The notes under the pieces are model-generated. The model did not search any database. It had not been told where the DNA came from and saw only the letters and a program-made list of their open reading frames with translations. DNA of 43,385 nucleotides. Origin: an uncultured Paracoccaceae bacterium. Lineage in GTDB: Bacteria > Pseudomonadota > Alphaproteobacteria > Rhodobacterales > Rhodobacteraceae. The stretch covers positions 1-43,385 of the forward strand of contig CAKZRP010000018.1 of assembly GCA_937146765.1 (NCBI GenBank), written 5' to 3'. The number at the start of each line of letters is the position of its first letter. The stretch's first letter is position 1. The position numbers and the translations under genes are program-made. Of the stretch, positions 15,123-22,354 are shown one piece after another.

Positions 15123-17309
15123 TTAGGGCTGCGCAGTTGTCAGGATACTGCTGTCGAGCGAAAGAATACGGCCCGCATCGGAGAGGGCGCTGGCTTCAAG
15201 CGCATCGGCAAAGCTCGCAGCGCTTTCTGCAGTGGGACGCAGCCCGTCGAACAGGGGCTCTTGGGAATGCAGGATCAGGATCTTGCTCTTGCCGAGCGTG
15301 CTGTCATCCACCTTGAACGCGATGCCGCCCTCATTTGCCGATTGCGACAGGCTGAAGGCGACACGCAGCGGGAATGTCCCGGTTTGCCCGGCCCGCAAGC
15401 CCGCAATCGCATTGTCCTGTCGGCTCAGGTTCGGCAGAAGATGGAAGACATTTCCTGTCACATCCAGGATCGAAACGTTGAGAAAACCCTCGGTCATCTC
15501 CGCCGGCAGGACCACATCGATCACCGGATTCTCCCCCACAAAGAAGCGACCCGAGGGATTGGTGTCACCCGTTTCGCCATTGGCATAGGTGACCTCGACT
15601 CCACCCGGAGGGGCGGTGGGCAAATGTTGCTCGACAATGCAGAGCGCAGGGTTGAGCACATCGAGTTTCAGCGAGACGGGGCGGCCCTCGGCGATCTTCG
15701 TGAGGTCATCAAACAGCCTGATCTGCGTATCCGTTCCAGAGACCTGACCGGTGACTTCCAATGCCTCACCTGGCGCGTAGCCGGTACCGGCCGTGGATCC
15801 AAGTAGGCTCAATGGCCCGCAATCGGAATGCGCCTTTACGATGTCGCGCGGCAATTCGCGATCAAGCAGGGCCAGTTCAAAGGCAATATTTACAATCCCG
15901 ACCAGAGCCCCCGGCATATCGCCGCCAAAGAACCCGTCGAGATCGGCCAGAAGATCTGCATCCGAGGTCTTTCCGGTCAGCGTGGCGGTGTTGTTTTCCA
16001 CAACCAGTCGCCAGTCTTCGAGTTCGGCAAGGGGTTCCAGCGTAAACAGCACGTCCCGCAACCAGGTCTCTGCGATCTCTCCCGAGGCCAGGATCAGCTC
16101 CCCTTCGTCGATGCGTTTCATCAACTCGGCGTGGCCTTCCTCGCTTGGCACGTTCCCGGCCGCGCGCACCGGACCACCGGCGTTGCGTTCCACGATCAGG
16201 CGAAAGGGATCTGCAGGCGGGTAAGACGGCGCGAGGAGGCCGTCAAGCGCACCGCCAAACCAGGCTCCGGCGCCCCCGATGGAGACCAAGACCACCAGAG
16301 CGAGCACCATGAGACCGGTTTTGCCCGACCGCTTGCCCTGCGGCGCGGTGCGGGAAGAGGGATCAAGAGGGGGATTGATGGTCGATCTGGGCGTGATGAT
16401 GGTTGCATCATCAATCGCGGCAGCGGGTGCCCCGATCAGGGCATCCAGCGGATCGGCGGTGCGGGGTGCGCCGACAGGCTGCGCCCCGGGGGCTTCCAGA
16501 AAGGCCAGGACCTCGCTTGCGGATTGAAACCGGTCCAGCGGATCCGGCGCGCACATGCGTTCAATCAGAGTGCGGAACGGTTCGGGAAGATCCTCGGTCG
16601 GAAGGGGCTTCTTCTTGTTTTCGACCACTTCCATCGGGTTTGCCCCCAAGGACGGGGACTTGCCACGGTAGTTCGCCAGCAAGAGCGCTCCGAGGGAGTA
16701 GATGTCCGAGCGGGCATCGGTTTGTCCGCTCATCTGCTCCGGTGCTGCGTAGGAATACTTGCCGGCAAATTCATTGCCCACAATGGTTTCCGCGCCAGGG
16801 TTGGTGTCCTTGGCGATGCCGAAGTCGATAATGACCGCCTGCGCAGGCACACCTCCGCGCAGAATGATATTGTCCGGGCTGAGGTCCCGATGCACGATGT
16901 TGCGCTTATGGGCGGCCTGTAGCCCCTCGCTGACCCGTCGACAAATCACCATCAGATCGCTGACGGGCATCGGCCCTTCCTTCAGCTTCTGATCCAGACC
17001 CGGTCCCTCGATGTAGTCCATCAGGAGATAGATGCGACCATCGGCGGTGCGGTGGTTCTCGGAATAGCGCACCACCGCATCGTGGCGGATTTCGCGGATG
17101 TTCTCCTCACGCGCCATCAGCACCGTGAAATCCTCGTTGCCGGAAAATTCCTGCTTGAGGATCTTGAGCGCAACCATGTTGCCGGAAATCTCAGAGCGCG
17201 CCCGGTAGACTTCGGACGTTCCACCCCGCCCCAGCAGGGCTTCGATGCGATAGGTATTGTTCAGCAAGTCACCGGGCTGGAACATGTCCCCGGGCCGGGA
17301 GTCGATCAT
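15123..17309 (-). CDS. ppkA: T6SS Ser/Thr protein kinase PpkA with periplasmic BON-like and DUF4384-like domains
   Basis: The 728-residue protein has an N-terminal kinase domain: glycine loop GRGGTSEVY (27-35), catalytic Lys49, HRDLSPDN with Asp142, IDFG with Asp162, and an APEQ segment. A Ser (144) replaces the usual Lys of HRDLK. One membrane helix lies at about 331-352 (LMVLALVVLVSIGGAGAW). The periplasmic part has two segments like BON repeats (LIVERNAGG...AAGNVPS; VVENNTATLTGKTSDADLLA), then a DUF4384-like region (FFVGENPVIDV, GFLNVSILDVTGNVFHLLPN). PpkA phosphorylates TagH to activate T6SS; the outer part probably senses an envelope signal. GGAGAG lies 7 bases before the start. It follows the OmpA-family gene by 57 bp on the same strand. 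Confidence 0.88.
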   Translation of the reverse strand: MIDSRPGDMFQPGDLLNNTYRIEALLGRGGTSEVYRARSEISGNMVALKILKQEFSGNEDFTVLMAREENIREIRHDAVVRYSENHRTADGRIYLLMDYIEGPGLDQKLKEGPMPVSDLMVICRRVSEGLQAAHKRNIVHRDLSPDNIILRGGVPAQAVIIDFGIAKDTNPGAETIVGNEFAGKYSYAAPEQMSGQTDARSDIYSLGALLLANYRGKSPSLGANPMEVVENKKKPLPTEDLPEPFRTLIERMCAPDPLDRFQSASEVLAFLEAPGAQPVGAPRTADPLDALIGAPAAAIDDATIITPRSTINPPLDPSSRTAPQGKRSGKTGLMVLALVVLVSIGGAGAWFGGALDGLLAPSYPPADPFRLIVERNAGGPVRAAGNVPSEEGHAELMKRIDEGELILASGEIAETWLRDVLFTLEPLAELEDWRLVVENNTATLTGKTSDADLLADLDGFFGGDMPGALVGIVNIAFELALLDRELPRDIVKAHSDCGPLSLLGSTAGTGYAPGEALEVTGQVSGTDTQIRLFDDLTKIAEGRPVSLKLDVLNPALCIVEQHLPTAPPGGVEVTYANGETGDTNPSGRFFVGENPVIDVVLPAEMTEGFLNVSILDVTGNVFHLLPNLSRQDNAIAGLRAGQTGTFPLRVAFSLSQSANEGGIAFKVDDSTLGKSKILILHSQEPLFDGLRPTAESAASFADALEASALSDAGRILSLDSSILTTAQP

Positions 17310-17366
17310 CCGTGGCTCTCCGGCCTCAGGCTAGGCCTGCTCAGGGTCGTGCGTGCTGTCATATGT

Positions 17367-17945
17367 TCAGCCCAGAGCCTGGAACTCGACGCGACGGTTC
17401 TCGTCAGCCCGGGTATTGTCCGCGTTGAAGGGGGCGGTTTCTCCCATGCCGATGGCTTTCAATGCGCTGTCGGCGATGCCGCAGTCACTGACCAGATGCC
17501 GCCGCACTTCCTGGGCCCGCAGCAGCGACAGCCGCTCGTTATAGGCTGCCGACCCGGAACTGTCGGTATGACCGATGATCTGGAACACGGTTCCTTCCAT
17601 GACTTTCATGGATTCACACATGTTGGCGAGCTTCGGTTTCTGGTCGTCGCGCAGGGTGGCGCTGTCGAAATCAAAGGAGATCTGGACGTTGATTTGCGAG
17701 GCCGAATCCAGAGGATTGTACTCTTCGGCAGCGGCTGCGATTGTGGCCCCCGTATCGCCGGTTGCGGCATCCGTGGTCGCCGTGCTTGCGGTCGCGGCAT
17801 TGGGCACGATCACCAGACCGCGGGTCTTCTGTTTCTTGAAGGCTTCGGTGATTTCCTCGACCGACAGGCTCTGAGCGGCAACCGGACCGCTGAGGCAGAG
17901 CGCAGCGGTGAAAATCGACAGTGCCAAAGTGCGGAATTGGACCAT
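17367..17945 (-). CDS. OmpA-family peptidoglycan-binding protein, exported
   Basis: The 192-residue protein has a signal peptide (residues 1 to about 24, cut after VAAQ-like sequence) and a C-terminal OmpA/MotB domain (FDFDSATLRDDQ, IIGHTDSSGSAAYNERLSLLRA, ENRRVEFQALG). The segment between is short and Thr/Ala-rich, with no beta-barrel, so it is a periplasmic peptidoglycan-binding protein rather than a porin. GGGAGGG lies 7 bases before the ATG. It is directly upstream of ppkA and probably co-transcribed, so it may help position or inform the kinase or the membrane complex at the cell wall; that is inferred from position. There is no lipobox Cys, so it is not an obvious TssJ substitute. Confidence 0.85.
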   Translation of the reverse strand: MVQFRTLALSIFTAALCLSGPVAAQSLSVEEITEAFKKQKTRGLVIVPNAATASTATTDAATGDTGATIAAAAEEYNPLDSASQINVQISFDFDSATLRDDQKPKLANMCESMKVMEGTVFQIIGHTDSSGSAAYNERLSLLRAQEVRRHLVSDCGIADSALKAIGMGETAPFNADNTRADENRRVEFQALG

Positions 17946-18123
17946 TTACATGCCCTCCCATATCATTCCACTTTAGTTGAGCCGAGTTTATACTACACCC
18001 ATCAAGGTGCCAATGGCCGCAGTCCCGGCGAACACGAATTCAAAGATAAAATTCACTTTTGTAGCTAATAGGTTGGAAGTGAGCCTGCGCTCTTCAAGGG
18101 GCGCGCAGTAATAAAGGAACGTC

Positions 18124-18966
18124 ATGAAGCTCCTGCACGCCATTATCATCGCCTTTGGCCTCATCGCGGCGCCGCTGATCTGGTTTGGGCTGTCGTATCT
18201 GTTCAATGAACAGGGCTATGGCAGCGGGGCCGTGGATTCGGAGGCCCGGATCGACATCGAATTGCTGCGCCAGCAGCTCGAGGACACCCAGCTGCGCCTG
18301 GATGACCTGCAAAAGGAACTGGCCACCCGCGCGACCGCAAGTGCCCCCGCGACTCCGCTGGTCGATCAGCAGGACGAGGAAGACAGTCTGCTGCGCGAAA
18401 CCGGCCCCAACGCCATCCTTGATTCCTATGCCCAGGTGGTGCTGATCGCGGATCGCAGGAACGTCAATGACGGGCTTCAGGTGGCTGGAGGAACCTACCT
18501 CGAAGAGCAGTTGGGACGCCCGCGTGACGATCTGAACGACGAATGCCAGCCGATGACCAACGAGCGTCTGAAGGACAAATTGGTGCTGGAGGATGTGGGT
18601 CCGATCCGGGTCCGGATGCTGGCCCCCGCGATCGAGAGCCTGAAGGTTGTCTTCAACAACATCCAGAAAGCCGACCCCGATTTGTATGACCGGATCAACA
18701 CGGCCGGCTCGCTGTGTGTCCGGCGGATCCGAGGCACCACGAACTCCTTGTCGACCCATAGTTACGGGCTCGCGGTCGATCTGAACATCGATGGCCATCT
18801 GGACACATTGGGCGACGACAGAACCCAGCTCGGTCTGACCATCCTGGCCGATTTTTTCAAGGATGAGGGTTGGGTCTGGGGGGCCGGCTTCGGACGGGAG
18901 GACAGCATGCATTTTGAGATCAGCCGCCGCCAGCTCGACGTTTGGCTGGCGGAAGGCAAACTCTGA
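18124..18966 (+). CDS. Membrane-anchored M15-type (VanY-like) peptidoglycan peptidase
   Basis: The 280-residue protein has an N-terminal membrane anchor or uncleaved signal (AIIIAFGLIAAPLIWFGLSYL), then a predicted coiled coil (about residues 40-65, IELLRQQLEDTQLRLDDLQ). The C-terminal domain carries the M15-type zinc motif: THSYGLAVDLN with His212 and Asp219, and DSMHFEIS with His263. This family cuts peptide bonds in peptidoglycan (D,D- or L,D-carboxypeptidase, or endolysin-like). Two roles are possible: local wall remodelling for the T6SS complex, or a housekeeping enzyme. A secreted antibacterial effector is less likely because of the membrane anchor and lack of an immunity gene. It is divergent from the OmpA-family gene across about 178 bp and convergent with the caspase-like gene. 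Confidence 0.78.
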   Translation: MKLLHAIIIAFGLIAAPLIWFGLSYLFNEQGYGSGAVDSEARIDIELLRQQLEDTQLRLDDLQKELATRATASAPATPLVDQQDEEDSLLRETGPNAILDSYAQVVLIADRRNVNDGLQVAGGTYLEEQLGRPRDDLNDECQPMTNERLKDKLVLEDVGPIRVRMLAPAIESLKVVFNNIQKADPDLYDRINTAGSLCVRRIRGTTNSLSTHSYGLAVDLNIDGHLDTLGDDRTQLGLTILADFFKDEGWVWGAGFGREDSMHFEISRRQLDVWLAEGKL

Positions 18967-18988
18967 GGGCGAGGTCGCACCTTCCTGA

Positions 18989-20527
18989 TCAACTGTCCTC
19001 GATCCCATAGGCACGGCGAATCCCGCGTTGGGTTCCCGGACCAAAATCGCCATCAATGGCACCGCTGTAGAACTTGTTGTCCCGCAGCCGTGCCTGCAGG
19101 GCCCGACGGGTTTCGGCCGTGAACATCGTCGGCCGTTCGCTCAACAGGTTGAGGACATCCTGACTACCGGAGCGCAGCGCCTCGTAGAGGTATTTGGCAG
19201 CATCCTCCGGTCCTTTGGTGGCGATATGACCGTCGTCGATCAGCGCGGCAAAGTTGAACTGCGCTTGCGGATGGCGCAGGTCCGCGGCCCGCTCGAAGAA
19301 TTGCAACGCCTTGCCCGGATCCGCAGGCAGCCCCAGCCCGCCCTGATAGTGCAGAAAGCCAAGATCGTTGATCGCATCCGCAAAATTCTGATCCGCAGCC
19401 ACACGATAGAGTTCAAGTGCCTTACTGTCGCTCTGCTCGACCCCGGTGCCCCTTTCGTAGAGTTTCGCCAACTCGAACTGAGCTTCCGGCGAACCCGCCT
19501 CGGCCGCGCGGGTCAGAAAATCCACTGCGGCCTTGGGGTCAAAACGGCCTTCGTTGGGATTGAGGCGCATATAGGCCAGCCCCAGCATCGACCGGGTATC
19601 GCCGAGGTCTGCAAGCGCGAGCAGTTGTTCTTCCTGATCGGGGCGCAGGCTGGCCCAGGCCCGAGAGGCATCGGACACATCCAGTTTCCCTTCGCCCTCC
19701 GCCGGTCCGGCCAGATAGAAGGGTATCCCGGTCAAGGACCCGTAGGTATGCGGTTCCTGCAGGTTCCCGGTGCGCTGCAGGACCCCGTCACGCACCTGCC
19801 GGAACATAAGGCTGATCTCCAGACCCGGTTGCGTCATCTTTTCCATCAGCGCGAGGGCAAAGGGGCTGTTGTTGCCGGACCCGTCCAGAGCCACCTGCCC
19901 ATCCTTGGCTGCAAAGGCCACCAATGTGCCCCGATCCGGGTTTGCCGCCGCCAGGCCGCCGCCGCCCCGGGTGGCTTGCGTGGCCGCGCTGGTGTCCGCG
20001 GTTTCCGTTGCCGCAAGGTCGATCGAGTCGCCGAGCGGATTGTCGCGGCAACTGTCCAGAATGACGATCCGCATCTTGCGCGCCCGGTCCACCGCCGAGA
20101 GGAATTTCTTGAGTGAAGGGGACTGGCTTTGCACATCCCGATTGGAGGCGACATCCGCGTCGACCGGAATCATGAAGTTCTCGCCCTGCACTTCGATGCC
20201 ATGGCCGGCGAAATAGATCAGCGCCAGATCGGCGACCTCGGACCGGAAGGCGAAGTCCTCGAGCAATGCGTCCATTTCCGCTCCGGACGCGTCCAGCGAC
20301 AGCGTGACGTCAAAGCCGATGCCCTCCAATGTGCGCGAGATCGCCTCTGCGTCGTTGCGCGTATTGGTGAGCCCGGGAAGATGGCGGTACTCGGCCATCC
20401 CGAACACGAGAGCGATGCGGTCACTGGCCGCCAGAAGGGGGGCTGCGCCGCCCGACAGGCTGAGGAACGCAACGGACAGAAGGACGGCCACCTGGATGGC
20501 GCGCAGCGGGATAATTCTCTGCAACAT
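18989..20527 (-). CDS. Exported caspase-like (peptidase C14) protein with Sel1 repeats
   Basis: The 512-residue protein has a signal peptide (residues 1 to about 33), then a caspase-like domain: RIALVFGMAEYRHLPGL, FAGHG with His109 and ILDSCRDNP with Cys160, the catalytic pair of metacaspase/orthocaspase types. After a linker, about three Sel1-type repeats occupy residues about 295-430 (GSPEAQFELAKLYERGTGV; ALELYRVAADQNFADAINDLG). The last about 35 residues resemble a peptidoglycan-binding motif (YSGAIDGDFGPGTQRGIRRAYG). Its substrate is unknown. A periplasmic protease bound to the wall is the likely picture, beside the T6SS and chemotaxis loci. The operon relation is unclear: the cheD terminator separates it from the genes upstream. 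Confidence 0.82.
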   Translation of the reverse strand: MLQRIIPLRAIQVAVLLSVAFLSLSGGAAPLLAASDRIALVFGMAEYRHLPGLTNTRNDAEAISRTLEGIGFDVTLSLDASGAEMDALLEDFAFRSEVADLALIYFAGHGIEVQGENFMIPVDADVASNRDVQSQSPSLKKFLSAVDRARKMRIVILDSCRDNPLGDSIDLAATETADTSAATQATRGGGGLAAANPDRGTLVAFAAKDGQVALDGSGNNSPFALALMEKMTQPGLEISLMFRQVRDGVLQRTGNLQEPHTYGSLTGIPFYLAGPAEGEGKLDVSDASRAWASLRPDQEEQLLALADLGDTRSMLGLAYMRLNPNEGRFDPKAAVDFLTRAAEAGSPEAQFELAKLYERGTGVEQSDSKALELYRVAADQNFADAINDLGFLHYQGGLGLPADPGKALQFFERAADLRHPQAQFNFAALIDDGHIATKGPEDAAKYLYEALRSGSQDVLNLLSERPTMFTAETRRALQARLRDNKFYSGAIDGDFGPGTQRGIRRAYGIEDS

Positions 20528-20623
20528 GGTCTGGAGCCTTAGGTGATGTAAAATAACCTTGGCGCCAGACTAGCCGCTTTGTTGCGCTTTGCGAAGTACA
20601 GGATGCATGGCCTTCACAAAACA

Positions 20624-20658
20624 GAGAGACCCCGGCGAGGTCATCACCGGGGTCTCTC
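20624..20658 (-). terminator. Rho-independent terminator of the mcp-cheB-cheD operon
   Basis: A perfect 12-bp stem (GAGAGACCCCGG at 20624-20635, CCGGGGTCTCTC at 20647-20658) with an 11-base loop. Read on the - strand it is followed by TGTTTTGTG, giving a T-rich tail 19 bases after the cheD stop. Confidence 0.88.
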
Positions 20659-20676
20659 CGCAGATATCGCGCGAGG

Positions 20677-21237
20677 TCAGAACAGGGTAACGTTGTCCAC
20701 TGGAGCGGGCTTGCGGACCGGAACCTGTGTCTGGGCCACCACCGCACGCTCCTGCTCGCCCAGTCGACGGTCATCCGCGACATGGGTCTGCTGGGCCGCG
20801 CCGGAGCAGGCATGAAACCGTACCCGCCGCGCCGAAGTTCCACCCACCGAGGACGAAATCACCGGAATGCCTTCATCCCGCAGGAAGCGCTGTACAAAAT
20901 CGGCATTGTTGGCTCCGATGTCTGACAGGTTTGCCGACATTTTGGCACCGCCAAAAACCTTGGCTTTCAGGTTCGCGCGCAGGGCGCCTTTTTTCATGAC
21001 ACCGTTGATGAGAAGTTCCATCGCGTGCACCCCATAGCGGGCACTGACACCGCCGGTGCCGGAGGAAGAGGCGAGCAGAAAATGGTTCATTCCTCCGACG
21101 CCGTTTTGCTCGTCATAGATGCAGGCGGCGATACAAGATCCAAGAACCGTAGAGAAAACGACCTTCGGATCAGTGGTTACCTTGTAGTCACCCTGGAGCA
21201 CGGTGACCGTGCTGGTGTTTTGAAAAACAGTCGACAA
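20677..21237 (-). CDS. cheD: Chemoreceptor glutamine deamidase CheD
   Basis: The 186-residue CheD has the Cys-His-Thr signature: STVLGSCIAACIYD (catalytic Cys), GGMNHFLL (His), and the ARYGVHAMELLIN and KVFGGAKM blocks. CheD deamidates receptor glutamines and in many bacteria also aids CheC. No cheC is seen here. The last about 40 residues (after FHACSGAA) are a low-complexity tail (VAQTQVPVRKPAPV) not usual for the family. It is the third gene of a - strand operon, 27 bp after cheB. The substrate is probably the MCP encoded two genes upstream. Confidence 0.95.
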   Translation of the reverse strand: MSTVFQNTSTVTVLQGDYKVTTDPKVVFSTVLGSCIAACIYDEQNGVGGMNHFLLASSSGTGGVSARYGVHAMELLINGVMKKGALRANLKAKVFGGAKMSANLSDIGANNADFVQRFLRDEGIPVISSSVGGTSARRVRFHACSGAAQQTHVADDRRLGEQERAVVAQTQVPVRKPAPVDNVTLF

Positions 21238-21264
21238 AGCGGCTTCCTTCCAGATCTTGTGGGC

Positions 21265-22266
21265 TCAGGTCTTGCAGGCTTGCAGGATCGCCCCGGCCAT
21301 ACGGGCCAGCGGCACTTGTTTTTGGGCGGCACCGATTTCCCAGGCAACCCTCGGCATGCCGTAGACCACGGCTGTCTTTTCGTCTTGAGCAAAGGTGGAG
21401 GCGCCCGCCTTGCGCAGCTCCAACATGCCCTTGGCCCCATCTTGCCCCATTCCGGTTAAAATTGCGGCAACGACATCCCCCGCAAATGGGATCGCGGAGG
21501 AAAATAGTGCATCAACCGACGGGGTGTGACCGGAAATATTGGGACCTTCCTTCATGCGGATCTTATAGGGTTTGCGCGGTGTGATCCCCATATGACGCGG
21601 CTGCCCCGCGGCAATGTAGACATGGCCGGTCTGAAGGGGCATGTTGTCTTCTGCGGCCACGACCTTGGCGGGGCAGATCCGATCAAGGAGCGAGACGAGG
21701 CCCGTGCCGAAGCTCTTGCCCGTATGCTGAACGATCAGGGTCGGGGGGCATTGGATCGGAAAGCCGACCAAGACGTTGCGCAGGGCTTCGACGCCGCCTG
21801 TCGAAGAGCCGATCAGGATGATTTTCTTGAAGTCTTCGCGACCCGGGGTCGCCTTGTTGGATGCGGCTGGCGGCGCGTTGCGACGCGGCGCCTTAATCAT
21901 CATGTCGAAATATTGCACGAATTGCCGCGGGCTATCGGATTTTGTCAGTTCGAAAATGCCGGCCCCCACATTCAGGAGCGGAGACGACCTCCGGGCCGGT
22001 GTCGAATTCATGTCGTCCATCACAGACACCCAACGCACGTCAAGCGCCGAGAAGAGGGCGAGCATCATTTCGAATTCCGGCAGTTTCGTGAAGCCGTCTT
22101 CCACAAAGGCAAAGGTTGGTTGCCCCGCTTCGGCCTGATTATAGGCCATCATCAGATTGTTTGCGAGCAACACCTGGATGCCCGGATAGGCGGCCTCCAT
22201 GTGGCTCTGCAGCGTCCGCGCAAAGTTTCGATCCGTTGTGACAATCAACACGCTCAAGGAAGACAA
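21265..22266 (-). CDS. cheB: Chemotaxis methylesterase CheB with degenerate receiver domain
   Basis: In this 333-residue protein the C-terminal methylesterase is intact: GSSTGG with Ser155, VQHTGKSFG with His181, and GMGQDGAKG with Asp276. It removes methyl groups from MCP glutamates for adaptation. The N-terminal about 125 residues have a receiver-like layout (SVLIVTTDRN, GAGIFELTKSDSP) but the acidic pair is replaced by Thr10-Thr11, and the phospho-acceptor position is Glu56 (FAFVED) rather than Asp. A long P/A/R linker joins the domains. Phosphorylation by CheA in the normal way is therefore doubtful; Glu may mimic the phosphorylated state, or another input may act. The start is ATG at 22266. 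Confidence 0.93.
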   Translation of the reverse strand: MSSLSVLIVTTDRNFARTLQSHMEAAYPGIQVLLANNLMMAYNQAEAGQPTFAFVEDGFTKLPEFEMMLALFSALDVRWVSVMDDMNSTPARRSSPLLNVGAGIFELTKSDSPRQFVQYFDMMIKAPRRNAPPAASNKATPGREDFKKIILIGSSTGGVEALRNVLVGFPIQCPPTLIVQHTGKSFGTGLVSLLDRICPAKVVAAEDNMPLQTGHVYIAAGQPRHMGITPRKPYKIRMKEGPNISGHTPSVDALFSSAIPFAGDVVAAILTGMGQDGAKGMLELRKAGASTFAQDEKTAVVYGMPRVAWEIGAAQKQVPLARMAGAILQACKT

Positions 22267-22354
22267 TGACTTACCCGCTTGTTAGCCCCGGTTTCCCGGG
22301 CAGTTCCTGTTGGACGGGCGGCAGATCACCAGGGACCGCCGGCCAGTCAGTTCA

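Noticed and set aside
17367..17945. OmpA porin
   Set aside because: There is no room for a beta-barrel. Only the peptidoglycan-binding domain is present after a short linker.
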